Positions 24,901 to 32,770 of a stretch of DNA of 64,000 bases are shown here, piece after piece. The stretch is from NCBI GenBank assembly GCA_038199375.1, contig JBBPZA010000114.1:1-64000 (forward strand). The letters are read 5' to 3'. The notes under the pieces were generated by a model. It was not told the DNA's origin and made no database searches. It saw only the letters and a list, made by a program, of their open reading frames with translations. A program made the translations under genes and the position numbers. Numbering within the stretch: position 1 is the first letter of the stretch; every line of letters starts with the position of its first letter. Source of the DNA: JBBPZA01 sp038199375. Its GTDB lineage: Bacteria; Actinomycetota; Thermoleophilia; Solirubrobacterales; Solirubrobacteraceae.

Positions 24901-26404
24901 AATCGACCTGATCGGCTACCGCCGCTACGGCCACAACGAGGCCGACGAGCCCGGCTACACCCAACCCCAGATGTACGAGCGGATCAAGAGCCATCCGCGA
25001 GTGCGCGACGTCTTCGCCAAGCGGCTGATCGACGCGGGAGTCGTCAACCAGCAGGAGGTCGACCGCAAGGCCCAGGAGGTCTGGGACGAGCTCTCGGCCG
25101 CCCACACCGCGCTCAAGGACAAAATCTCCCGCGCGGAGCCCGTCGAGCAGCAGACCGGCGAGTACCGCCTCGACCGCACCCCGAGCCCCGACGTCAAGAC
25201 GGCGGTCTCAGCCGACCGGCTCCGGGTGCTCAACGAGGAGCTCCTCGCCGTGCCCGAGGGCTTCACCGTCCACCCCAAGCTCGCGCGCCAGCTCGAGCGC
25301 CGGCGCGAGGCGCTGGGCGCCGAGGGCGGCATCGACTGGGGCCACGCCGAGTCGCTGGCCTTCGCCGCCCTGCTCACCGAGGGCACGCCGATCCGCCTCA
25401 CGGGCCAGGACTCCGAGCGGGGAACCTTCAGCCACCGCCACATGGTCCTCCACGACTCGCGCTCCGGCCAGGCGGTGTGCCCCATCCAGACCCTGCCCGG
25501 AGCGCTCGCGCCGATGGAGCTGCACAACAGCCCGCTCTCGGAGATCGCCTGCCTGGGCTTCGAGTACGGCTACAGCCAGGAGGCGCCCGAGACGCTCGTC
25601 GTGTGGGAGGCGCAGTTCGGCGACTTCGTCAACGCGGCCCAGGTGATCATCGACCAGTTCATCGTCTCGGGCCTGGCGAAGTGGGGGCAGACCTCGCGCC
25701 TCGTGCTTCTGCTTCCCCACGGCTACGCGGGCTCGGGGCCCGAGCACTCGAGCGCCCGCCTGGAGCGCTTCCTGGTCCTCGCCGCCGAGGGGAGCATCCG
25801 GGTGGCGAACCTCACCACGCCCGCCCAGTACTTCCATCTGCTGCGGCGCCAGGCGCGCATCGCCAAGCAGCGTCCGCTGGTCCTCATGACCCCCAAGTCG
25901 CTGCTGCGCCTGCCCCAGTCCACCAACCGCATCGAGCATCTTTCCGGGGAGTCGCAGTTCTTCCCGGTGCTCGGCGAGCCGCGCGTCGAAGAGGAGAAGG
26001 TCACCCGCCTCCTCCTGTGCACCGGGAAGGTCTACTACGACCTCGTCCACCACCCGAAGCGAGCCGAGGTGCCAGAGCTCGCCGTTGGCCGGATCGAGCT
26101 GCTCTACCCCTTCCCACAGGGCCAGGTGCTCGAGCTCGTCGGGCGCTACCCGAACCTGCGCGAGGTCGTGTGGGTCCAGGAGGAGCCCCGCAACATGGGC
26201 GCCCGCGCGCACATGATGCCGCGCCTGATGCAGATCCTGCCCGACCACCTGGCCTTCGGCTACATCGGCCGTCCAGAGCGCGCGTCGCCGGGCGAGGGCT
26301 ACCCCGCCGCCCACGTGCTGGCCCAGAACCGGATCATCGACAGCGCGCTCGACCTCCATGAGCCCGTGTCGCTCTATCCGCACAAGGCCCCGGGCGAGCG
26401 GTAA
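21920..26404 (+). CDS. kgd: Fused 2-oxoglutarate dehydrogenase E2-E1 with two lipoyl domains
   Basis: 1494 residues. Order: lipoyl domain 1 (about 6-82, lipoyl Lys47 in STDKVDA); linker; lipoyl domain 2 (about 152-228, Lys194); Ala/Pro linker; peripheral-subunit-binding domain (about 269-306); E2 acyltransferase (about 345-565, active-site DHRVIQGAESG); linker; E1 decarboxylase (about 590-1494). E1 carries RTHGHLAATLDPLG, MAHRGRLNVLAHN, HGDASFPAQGVVAE and TNNQVGFTT for thiamine diphosphate binding. It oxidatively decarboxylates 2-oxoglutarate to succinyl-CoA with a separate E3. Mycobacterial Kgd and corynebacterial OdhA fuse E2 and E1 but lack lipoyl domains, so this version could carry the whole E1-E2 cycle on one chain. 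Confidence 0.93.
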   Translation: MAVSTTIRVEMPKMGESVSEGTVLEWHKQEGDRVAPDETLVEISTDKVDAEVPAPAGGTLVRIHAPEGETVVVGALLAEISAGNRDDGDGDGPGDVDGVHIPMTATTDPAGEGESVATLETAATEADQMAEQPGEEDPRRGNGGPTTTMAPGTVDVVMPQMGESVSEGTVLEWTKEAGEEVRVDETIVEISTDKVDAEVPAPQDGVLAEILVDAGETVRVGQVLARLAPSGAPWAKAPDPGDPGPSAPAPQAAQAAEPEPELELEDGRRASPVAKRIAAAHGIDLATVRGSGRGGRIAKADVLEVLGNGGAPAAAERPVVAEPPASVQPPAVTELPAVAKPAQATPLRGAAAMLARYMDESRAIPTATSFRTITVTTMDGRRAQLKAAGRRVSFTHLIAFAIARAATERMPAMAHHFEEVDGKPTRLDDGAVNLGIAVDVEKRDGTRTLMVPVIRDAGRRSFSDFLAAFGDLVSGARENTLTADDLVGANMSLTNPGGIGTVASVPRLMPGQGTIVATGSIDYPVGLAAVGERIGAEKAMTMTSTYDHRVIQGAESGRFLAVVEEYLQGEHGFYEAVFASLEIELVAAPPPPPQLAAVPEAVPAPVAAPAPAAEPDERLLQAVQAAMSLIKAHRTHGHLAATLDPLGARPFGDPSLDPEPLSLTPELMRKIPARILRTYVEGETLAEVIPHLAEVYCGPIAYEIEHIASHRQRVWLRERIESGTFRERLTEEEQRWLLRRLTKVDALERFMHKAYLGQKQFSIEGLDMTVPMLDELIQLAAGAGAHEVVLGMAHRGRLNVLAHNLGRPYDTIFAEFEGASTLEAVTTMPQGGTGDVKYHHGADGSYELADNTSIIVRLESNPSHLEFVSPVVEGACRAAQTQREGPYAKHDRNAAVPIVIHGDASFPAQGVVAETFNLQALDGYTVGGTVHLITNNQVGFTTDPDDARSTQWASDLAKGFDVPIIHVNSDNPEACVAAVRLAFAFRQEFGHDVLIDLIGYRRYGHNEADEPGYTQPQMYERIKSHPRVRDVFAKRLIDAGVVNQQEVDRKAQEVWDELSAAHTALKDKISRAEPVEQQTGEYRLDRTPSPDVKTAVSADRLRVLNEELLAVPEGFTVHPKLARQLERRREALGAEGGIDWGHAESLAFAALLTEGTPIRLTGQDSERGTFSHRHMVLHDSRSGQAVCPIQTLPGALAPMELHNSPLSEIACLGFEYGYSQEAPETLVVWEAQFGDFVNAAQVIIDQFIVSGLAKWGQTSRLVLLLPHGYAGSGPEHSSARLERFLVLAAEGSIRVANLTTPAQYFHLLRRQARIAKQRPLVLMTPKSLLRLPQSTNRIEHLSGESQFFPVLGEPRVEEEKVTRLLLCTGKVYYDLVHHPKRAEVPELAVGRIELLYPFPQGQVLELVGRYPNLREVVWVQEEPRNMGARAHMMPRLMQILPDHLAFGYIGRPERASPGEGYPAAHVLAQNRIIDSALDLHEPVSLYPHKAPGER

Positions 26405-26422
26405 CGCTCGCTCTCCGAGCCG

Positions 26423-26881
26423 ATGTGGTTTCAGCGCGACGTCGAGCTTGCCCCCAAGCCGCGCGGCTTTCACCTCGTCACCCGCGAGGTCGTCGACGCG
26501 CTCACGCCCGAGCTCGGGGAGGTCGCGGTCGGGATCGCACACCTCTTCATCCGCCACACCTCGGCTTCGCTGACCCTCAACGAAAACGCCTCGGCGGATG
26601 TGCGGGTCGACTTCGAGACCTGGTTCAGCGACGCGGTGCCCGACGGATGGAGCGAGTTCTCCCACACGCTGGAGGGGGCCGACGACATGCCGGCCCACGT
26701 GAAGGCGTCGCTGCTGGGGCCGTCGCTGAGCCTGCCGGTTCGCGACGGCTCCCTCGCCCTGGGCACGTGGCAGGGGATCTACCTGTGCGAGCACCGCGAC
26801 CGCGGAGGAGCCCGGTCCCTCGTGGCCACGGTTTGGGGCGAAGGTTTCGCCGATCAGGAGGCTGGGCAGGCTCCGGGGTGA
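26423..26881 (+). CDS. YjbQ/UPF0047 family protein
   Basis: 152 residues. IRHTSASLTLNENASADVR, HVKASLLGPSLSLPV and GTWQGIYLCEHRDRGG are the conserved blocks of the YjbQ (UPF0047) family, including the His residues proposed for metal or phosphate binding. Some members have been reported to show thiamine-phosphate synthase activity, hence the name 'secondary thiamine-phosphate synthase'. Position 18 bases after a thiamine-diphosphate enzyme is suggestive but not proof of a thiamine link. Start ATG 26423. Confidence 0.85.
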   Translation: MWFQRDVELAPKPRGFHLVTREVVDALTPELGEVAVGIAHLFIRHTSASLTLNENASADVRVDFETWFSDAVPDGWSEFSHTLEGADDMPAHVKASLLGPSLSLPVRDGSLALGTWQGIYLCEHRDRGGARSLVATVWGEGFADQEAGQAPG

Positions 26882-26905
26882 GTCCTACCGAAAGGTGGAA
26901 CCCCC

Positions 26906-27094
26906 ATGGGACTGATGGACAAGATCACGGGCCGCGCCAAGAAAGCGGCCGGAGACGTGACCGACGATGCCTCGCTCAAGCGCGAGGGTCGCCAGGAAGA
27001 GCGCAAGGGCGAAGCGAAGGACGAGCTTGGCCGTGCCCAGAACAGGGCCGACGCCAAGGCCGACGAGGTCGCAGACCTCGAGCGCAAGAGTTAG
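26906..27094 (+). CDS. CsbD-family stress-response protein
   Basis: 62 residues: MGLMDKITGRAKKAAGDVTD, then repeated charged Lys/Glu/Ala helices. CsbD-like proteins are small, highly charged and usually under general-stress control. A GAAAGG site sits 10-15 bases before ATG 26906. The lower GC and many charged codons are normal for this family. Confidence 0.85.
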   Translation: MGLMDKITGRAKKAAGDVTDDASLKREGRQEERKGEAKDELGRAQNRADAKADEVADLERKS

Positions 27095-27124
27095 AAAGTC
27101 AGGCCGGCCGGCGTCGTTCTGGGC

Positions 27125-27766
27125 TCAGTGGCCCGGGGCGACGCTCGCCGCCCGCGCGGACCGAGGCGGCTTCCCGCTGCAGGTGGTGCCGCGCCAGCCC
27201 TCGAGCCTTCCGCCGTAGCGGGCGATCAGCGACTTGACGTCGGAGCGCTGAGGGCCGCAGAAGAAGCGGCCGGCGCCCGCGCCGCCGGGGCAGCGGGTGG
27301 CCACCGAGCCGCTCGGGTACATCAGCGAGCAGTCGTCTCCGAGGTGAGGGAGGCCGACCGCGTGGCCGAGCTCGTGGGCGGCGACCTCGGCCACGTACTC
27401 GGGATCCTGGTCTGAGAGGAAGACGTCGTTGAGGGAGAGCGTCGCCGAGGAGATGTATCCGCGGCGGTTGAGAGCGGATTCGGCGAGGCCGTCCCAGCCG
27501 ACGCCCTGCTTCTCCACCGAGCGGATCGTGACGTCGGCGCGATCGCCGCCGGTGGCGCGGGCGAAGGTGAACGGTCCCGGGGCGTCGTTCCACCAGGCGA
27601 TCGCAACTCGTACCGCCTTCTTGTCGGCGCCCTTGGACTTGTTCCGGTAGGTCACCGTGGAGTCTGCCCAGCGCAGGCCCTTCCCCGCGCTGGCCGCAGG
27701 CGGCGCCGCGAGGATCGCCGCGAGCAACACCAGGAGCAGCGCACGAACGGCGCGTGGAGCGGCCAT
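27125..27766 (-). CDS. Secreted matrixin-like zinc metalloprotease
   Basis: 213 residues. Start ATG 27766 gives a signal peptide: basic n-region MAAPRAVRA, hydrophobic LLLVLLAAILAAPP, likely cleavage after AASA. The zinc site HELGHAVGLPH matches HExxHxxGxxH, and CSLMYPSG supplies the Met-turn, so this is a metzincin of the matrixin (M10) type. Length fits a bare catalytic domain. It begins two bases after the crotonase stop and probably shares its transcript. Confidence 0.82.
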   Translation of the reverse strand: MAAPRAVRALLLVLLAAILAAPPAASAGKGLRWADSTVTYRNKSKGADKKAVRVAIAWWNDAPGPFTFARATGGDRADVTIRSVEKQGVGWDGLAESALNRRGYISSATLSLNDVFLSDQDPEYVAEVAAHELGHAVGLPHLGDDCSLMYPSGSVATRCPGGAGAGRFFCGPQRSDVKSLIARYGGRLEGWRGTTCSGKPPRSARAASVAPGH

Positions 27767-27768
27767 GC

Positions 27769-28542
27769 CTAGCGGCCCTTCCACTCCGGCGCGCGCTTCT
27801 CGGCGAACGCGGTCGCGCCCTCGCCCGCGTCCTCCGATGCGAAGACCGGCTCGGCCAGCTCGCCCTGTCTCTCCCAGACCTCGGCCTCGCTCCAACCGGC
27901 CGACTCGACGATCACCCGCTTGGAGGCATCGACCGCAAGCGGCCCGTTCGCGGCGACGGCCGCGGCGAGCTCGAGCGCCGCGTCGAGCGCGCCGCCGGGG
28001 TCGACGATGCGGTTGACCAGGCCGAGCTCGGCGGCGCGCTGGACGTCGATGAGCTCGCCGGTGAGGGCGAGCTCCATCGCGACGGGGTAGGGGATGCGGC
28101 GCGGCAGCCGCAGCAGGGCGCCGCCCGCCGCGACGAGCCCGCGCTTGACCTCCGGAATGCCGACGCGCGTGTTGCTCGCCGCGACGACGAGGTCGCAGGC
28201 CAGCGCCATCTCGAAGCCGCCGGCGACGGCGAAGCCCTCCAGCGCCGCGATGAGCGGCGTCCGGGGCGGCCGCTGGACGATTCCCGCAAAGCCACGGTCG
28301 CCGGCCCAGGGGCGCTCGCCCTGGGTGAACGCCTTGAGGTCCATCCCGGCGCAGAAGCTGCGCCCGGCGCCGGTGAGTACCCCGGCGCGAAGCTCTTCGC
28401 TCTCGTCGAGCTCGTCGAGGGCCGTGGAGATTCCCTGCGCCACCGCCACGTTGACGGCGTTGCGCGCCTCGGGCCGGTTGATGGTGATGACCAGCACGTC
28501 ATCGCGACGCTCGGTCAGTACGGCGGGCTCCTCGGGGGCCAT
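27769..28542 (-). CDS. Enoyl-CoA hydratase/isomerase (crotonase) family protein
   Basis: 257 residues. VLVITINRPEARNAVN is the crotonase start. SFCAGMDLKAFTQGERPWAG carries the first oxyanion-hole strand and FAVAGGFEMALACDLVVAAS the second. A Glu lies in the GIPEVKRGL segment, and the family C-terminal helices follow. It should act on a CoA thioester, likely in beta-oxidation or a related degradative path. No partner genes are adjacent, so the substrate is open. ATG at 28542. Confidence 0.87.
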   Translation of the reverse strand: MAPEEPAVLTERRDDVLVITINRPEARNAVNVAVAQGISTALDELDESEELRAGVLTGAGRSFCAGMDLKAFTQGERPWAGDRGFAGIVQRPPRTPLIAALEGFAVAGGFEMALACDLVVAASNTRVGIPEVKRGLVAAGGALLRLPRRIPYPVAMELALTGELIDVQRAAELGLVNRIVDPGGALDAALELAAAVAANGPLAVDASKRVIVESAGWSEAEVWERQGELAEPVFASEDAGEGATAFAEKRAPEWKGR

Positions 28543-28674
28543 GGCAGGAGCGTATCGAGGTGGCGCGGCAAGAAATCCACCAAGGCGAGCGATTCATCGC
28601 GTCACCTGGTCTCCCGCCGTGTTCCAACACCCGCCACGAGGACGGCCATCGACGTTGAGGAGCATTCAGAGCCA

Positions 28675-29004
28675 ATGCCAACGAGCGAGGACCGGGTCGC
28701 CGACGCGGGCACCGACCTGCTGACGCTCGGACCGGTGACGCTCTCGCGCGAGCGGGGAGAGGTCCGCGTCGACGGCGACCGGGTCGCGCTGACGCCGATG
28801 GAGCTCGCGCTGCTGCGCTATCTGATGGAACGAGCGGGGACGGTCGTCTCGCGCGACGCCCTGCTCGCGGAGGTCTGGGGCTTCCTGGCCCGCGGGGAGA
28901 CGCGTACGGTCGAGGTCCACGTCGGGCACGTGCGCAGGAAGCTCGGCGACCCCTCCCTAATCCGTACGGTGCGCGGGGTCGGGTACAAGGCAAGCGCACG
29001 ATGA
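28675..29004 (+). CDS. Stand-alone OmpR-type winged-helix DNA-binding protein
   Basis: 109 residues. The whole protein is a transcriptional-regulator C-terminal domain: LTPMELALLRYLMERAGTVV, LLAEVWGF, EVHVGHVRRKLG, IRTVRGVGYKASAR. No receiver domain or Asp phosphorylation site precedes it; the N-terminal 20 residues are polar. Start ATG 28675 is the only one that gives a clean N-terminus. It ends 24 bases before PEP carboxylase and so may be co-transcribed with it. It may regulate that gene; this is inference from position. Confidence 0.72.
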   Translation: MPTSEDRVADAGTDLLTLGPVTLSRERGEVRVDGDRVALTPMELALLRYLMERAGTVVSRDALLAEVWGFLARGETRTVEVHVGHVRRKLGDPSLIRTVRGVGYKASAR

Positions 29005-29028
29005 CCGCATTGGGCGTAGGCTTCAGGG

Positions 29029-31830
29029 GTGAGCTCCGTGGCGCCAAACGCGACGCGCAAGTCGGTCGCGACGGCTGCCGCTCCCGAGCCTCCGGCCGGG
29101 CAGCTCGGCGGGTCGCTCTCGGAGGACGTCTACCTCCTGGGTGAGCTGCTCGAGCAGGTCATCGAGTCGGGCGGCGGACACTCGACGCTGGGTATGGAGG
29201 AAAGCGCGGAATGGCTCGTCGAGGCCTTCCGCAGCGGTCGCGAGGAGGCCGGGGAGGACTTCGAGGCAATGGTCACCGGGGCGTCGCTCGACCAGGCCGA
29301 GGTCCTGATCCGCGTCTTCACGCGCTACCTGCAGCTCATCAACCTCGCCGAGGACAACGACCGCATCAGGCGGATGAGAGCCAAGGAGGGGGAGCACCTG
29401 CCAGGGGCCCGACCGGGATCGCTGCGCGAGGCCGTCCACTTCCTTCGCGATCAGGGCGTGAGCCCGCGCCAGCTCGAGGAGCTCCTCGCGCGCGCGGAGG
29501 TGACGCTCGTGCTCACCGCCCATCCGACCGAGGCGCGGCGGCGCACCACCGTCGAGAAGCTCGCTCGTATCTTCGCGATCCTCCGGGAGCTCGACGAGCG
29601 AAAGCTGCCCCCGGGCGAGGAGCAGGCCATGCGCGAGCACCTCGCCGCTACGATCCAGGAGCTCTGGTCCTCCGACGCCACCCGGTCGCTGACACCTTCG
29701 GTGCGCGACGAGGTGCTCGGCGGGCTCGTCTACTTTCGAGCGACGCTCGTGGAGGTCCTTCCACTCCTCTACCGCGAGCTCGAGGACGCGGTCGCCGCCG
29801 CCTACCCGGACGACGAGTTCGAGGTGCCTTCGCTGCTCACGTTCGGGTCCTGGATCGGGGGAGATCGGGACGGCAACCCCTACGTGACTCCACAGGTGAC
29901 GGTCGAGACGCTCGACCTGATGCGAAGCATGTGCCTGGAGATCCTCGAGGAGCGCGTCGCCGCGCTTGCCCGCCGACTGTCGGTATCACGCCGCCTGATC
30001 GGTGAGGCGCCGCTGCTCGAGCCGCTGCTCGAAGACCTCGGCGCGCGCTTTCCCGAGATCGCCGCCGAGCGCGATCGCCGCGTCCCGAACGAGCCCTACC
30101 GCCGGCTGATTGCCCTGCTGGTCGAGCGGTTGGCGGCCACGCGGCGAGACGAACCCGAGAGCTACGAGGGACCGGGAGCGCTGCTGGAGGACCTGCGCCT
30201 CCTCGAGCGCTCGCTGCGCGACCAGGGCCAGCACCTCATCGCGACGGGTGAGCTGCACGACGTGATTCGCCAGGTCGAGGTCTTCGGCTTCCACTTCGCC
30301 CGCCTGGACATTCGCGAGCACGCCAAGCGCCACGCGGCCGCGGTCGCCGAGGTGCTCGCCGCCGGCGGCGTCGTGGAGCGCTATGAGGAGCTCTCAGAGG
30401 AAGATCGCCTGGCGATCCTCGAGCGGGAGGTCGCCAATCCCCGCCCGCTCGTCCCCACCGACATCGGCGGCTTGTCGGAGGAGTCCCGGGACGTGATCGA
30501 GACCTTCCGTCGCCTGGCCGGCGCCCTGCGCGGCTGCCACGCCGGCGCCGTTCGCACCTACATCGTGTCCGGGACCGAGGAGGCTTCGGATGTGATGGAG
30601 GCGCTCCTGCTGATGAAGGAGAGCGGGCTTTCGGGAATTGGCGGGGAGGGGGCCATGCTTCGCATCGTGCCGCTCTTCGAGACCGGCGAGACGCTCGAGC
30701 GGGCGGCGGAGATGATGGGTGCGCTGCTCGACTCTCCCACCTACCAAGCCGCGGTGCAGAGCGTCGGGAACACCCAGGAGGTGATGGTCGGGTACTCCGA
30801 CTCCAACAAGGACGTCGGCTACCTGGCCTCCACCTGGGGGACTCAACGCGCGCAGACCGAGCTTGCCTCGCTCTTCCGGGAGCGAGGGGTGCAGTTCATC
30901 TTCTTCCACGGCCGGGGCGGGTCGGTCGGCCGCGGCGGCGGTCCGAGCAACGAGGCGATCCTCGCCCAACCGCCGGGCACGGTCGACGGCCGCATCAAGG
31001 TCACCGAGCAGGGAGAGGTCATATCGGCGAAGTACTCCACGACGCAGATCGCCCACCGAGAGCTCGAGCTCACGACGAGCGCCGTCCTCCTCTCCACGCT
31101 CGACGCGGTGCCCCAGCCCGAGCCGGAGAGGATGCGGGTCTTCGAGGCGGCGATGGAGGACATGGCGCGCTCGTCGGCCGCCGCCTACCGCGAGCTCGTC
31201 TACGAGGACCCCGGCTTCGGCGAGTTCTTCCAGGGGGCCACCCCCATCGCGGAGATCGCCTCCCTTGCCTTGGGCTCCCGTCCGGCGAGCCGCAAGAACA
31301 CGGCGCAGGTGGAGGACCTCCGCGCGATCCCGTGGGTGTTCTCGTGGACCCAGACGCGGATCATCCTCCCCGGCTGGTACGGGCTGGGCAGTGGCCTGCG
31401 CGCCGCGCGGGAGGACGTCGGGCTCGAGCTCCTGCAGGAGATGTGGCGGTCGTGGCCGTTCTTCTCCACCCTGCTCTCGAACGCCGAGATGGCGCTGGCC
31501 AAGGTCGACCTGCGAATCGGCGAGCGCTATGCGGCGCTGGTCGGCGACGAGCAGCTCCGCGAGCGCATATGGACGCAGATCCAGGCCGAGCACGAGACGA
31601 CCGAGCGCGAGCTGCTGGCCGTGATCGAGCATGACCGAGTCCTCGACCGCGACCCGGTCCACCAGAGCCTGCTCGACCGGCGCAACCCCTACATCGATCC
31701 GCTGTCCTTCCTCCAGGCCGAGCTGCTGCGGCGAGCCCGTTCCGGCGAGAGCGACGACGACGACCGGGTCACGCGCGCCATCTCCCTCACGATCAGAGGT
31801 ATCGCCGGCGGGCTGCGAAGCACCGGCTGA
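29029..31830 (+). CDS. ppc: Phosphoenolpyruvate carboxylase
   Basis: 933 residues from GTG, the usual length. VLTAHPTEARRRT (about 160-172) carries the catalytic His. SWIGGDRDGNPYV, VMVGYSDSNKDVGYLAS (about 585-601) and FFHGRGGSVGRGGGPSNEAI are the bicarbonate/PEP-binding blocks. The C-terminus ends GGLRSTG, near the family's Q/RNTG end. It fixes bicarbonate on PEP to form oxaloacetate, refilling the TCA cycle. It stands with 2-oxoglutarate dehydrogenase and aconitase in the same window but in separate operons. Confidence 0.95.
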   Translation: MSSVAPNATRKSVATAAAPEPPAGQLGGSLSEDVYLLGELLEQVIESGGGHSTLGMEESAEWLVEAFRSGREEAGEDFEAMVTGASLDQAEVLIRVFTRYLQLINLAEDNDRIRRMRAKEGEHLPGARPGSLREAVHFLRDQGVSPRQLEELLARAEVTLVLTAHPTEARRRTTVEKLARIFAILRELDERKLPPGEEQAMREHLAATIQELWSSDATRSLTPSVRDEVLGGLVYFRATLVEVLPLLYRELEDAVAAAYPDDEFEVPSLLTFGSWIGGDRDGNPYVTPQVTVETLDLMRSMCLEILEERVAALARRLSVSRRLIGEAPLLEPLLEDLGARFPEIAAERDRRVPNEPYRRLIALLVERLAATRRDEPESYEGPGALLEDLRLLERSLRDQGQHLIATGELHDVIRQVEVFGFHFARLDIREHAKRHAAAVAEVLAAGGVVERYEELSEEDRLAILEREVANPRPLVPTDIGGLSEESRDVIETFRRLAGALRGCHAGAVRTYIVSGTEEASDVMEALLLMKESGLSGIGGEGAMLRIVPLFETGETLERAAEMMGALLDSPTYQAAVQSVGNTQEVMVGYSDSNKDVGYLASTWGTQRAQTELASLFRERGVQFIFFHGRGGSVGRGGGPSNEAILAQPPGTVDGRIKVTEQGEVISAKYSTTQIAHRELELTTSAVLLSTLDAVPQPEPERMRVFEAAMEDMARSSAAAYRELVYEDPGFGEFFQGATPIAEIASLALGSRPASRKNTAQVEDLRAIPWVFSWTQTRIILPGWYGLGSGLRAAREDVGLELLQEMWRSWPFFSTLLSNAEMALAKVDLRIGERYAALVGDEQLRERIWTQIQAEHETTERELLAVIEHDRVLDRDPVHQSLLDRRNPYIDPLSFLQAELLRRARSGESDDDDRVTRAISLTIRGIAGGLRSTG

Positions 31831-31851
31831 GCGCCTGGCGGCCACCCGGAC

Positions 31852-31950
31852 CTAGCGCTGCTGACCTTCGGCCTCGCCGAGGTGCTCCACGGGAACGGCC
31901 TGATCGCCGCGTTCGTGGCCGGGGTGACCTTCGTTGGCCGAGCGCGACCT
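31852..31950 (+). pseudogene. Sodium/proton antiporter fragment
   Basis: One frame here reads LALLTFGLAEVLHGNGLIAA followed by FVAGVTFVGRA, which is a membrane helix of CPA-type cation/proton antiporters (the F-G-x-A-E-x-L-x-G-x-G-x-x-A-A-F-x-A-G pattern). Nothing before or after it continues the protein. The rest of 31831-32086 contains no recognised gene. I read it as a leftover of a deleted transporter gene. Confidence 0.45.
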
Positions 31951-32086
31951 TACGGCGGGCGAGCGGCGCGCGCGGACCGCCTTCGAGCAGCGGCTCTGCG
32001 GATAGGAGGTGGCATTGGCGGCGACGAGGGAGAAGAGCGGATCGCCGACCGATGGAACCCCTCCGCCTGCCTTACACTGGACGCCG

Positions 32087-32644
32087 ATGCCCTTGGAGAC
32101 CGGCGATCGGATCCCCGACGAGCTGGCGGCGGTCGACCCGGCGGGCGAGCGTGTGCCGCTGAGCCGCCTGCGCGGCGAGGCGACGCTGCTCGTGTTCCTG
32201 CGCCACCTGGGCTGACTGCCCTGCCAGGAGCACCTCGTGGAGGTCGCTGAGAGCATGGACGAGCTCGAGGCGACGGTCGCCTGCATCACTTTCGCCGAGC
32301 CCCGGCTCCTGCGGGGGTTCGAGCGCAAGATGGAGCTGCCCTACCCGATCTACGGCGACCCCGAGCGAGCCGCCTACCGCGCCTTCGGCTTCCCCCGCGC
32401 CTCGAACGCCCGGGTCTGGCTCGATCCGCGGGTGCTGCGCCGTTACGCCTCGCTGCTGCTGCGCGGCCGCCGCCCCGGAGGAGCGCCAAGGCAGGACGAG
32501 CTCCAGCTCGGCGGCGACGTCGTGCTCGACGGCGAAGGACGGGTGGCATGGGTCTATCGCAGCAAGGGACCGGAGGACCGACCCTCGGTCGAGCGGCTGC
32601 GGGAGGTCATCGACGAGGCCAAGGCAGGCGCTCGCGCGGCCTAG
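32087..32644 (+). CDS. SelL/AhpC-like redoxin; probable selenoprotein with in-frame TGA
   Basis: From ATG 32087 the frame reads a thioredoxin-fold N-terminus (IPDELAAVDPAGERVPLSRL, then LLVFLRHLG). It meets TGA at 32213-32215 and continues in the same frame LPCQEHLVEVAESMDELEAT to a stop at 32642-32644. In this redoxin family the motif is H-L-G/A-C-x-x-C, so the TGA occupies the first Cys and the reading is U43-L-P-C46. With selenocysteine the product is 185 residues, the expected family length. Both sides of the TGA are well preserved. The alternative is a Cys-to-stop mutation, since TGC/TGT to TGA is one base. Expected role: thiol/peroxide redox chemistry in the cytosol. Confidence 0.75.
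32213..32244 (+). promoter_or_regulatory. Candidate bacterial SECIS element
   Basis: After the TGA (32213-32215) a perfect 5-bp stem ACCTC (32232-32236) / GAGGT (32240-32244) encloses the loop GTG. The loop begins 21 bases after the TGA and starts with G, which fits what I recall of the bacterial SECIS model (loop about 16-37 bases downstream, G among the first loop bases). The stem is short and its lower part pairs poorly, so support is moderate. Confidence 0.5.
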
Positions 32645-32770
32645 CCAGGGCAGGCGACAGGCGGGCATCGCCGCCGCCTGCGAGGGAGGCGCCGAGACGC
32701 AGCCCCGAGCCAGCCGCTCGCAAGGCGCCGGTCGAGCGGGCTCTCGTCGCATCGGCGATACTCGGGCGAC

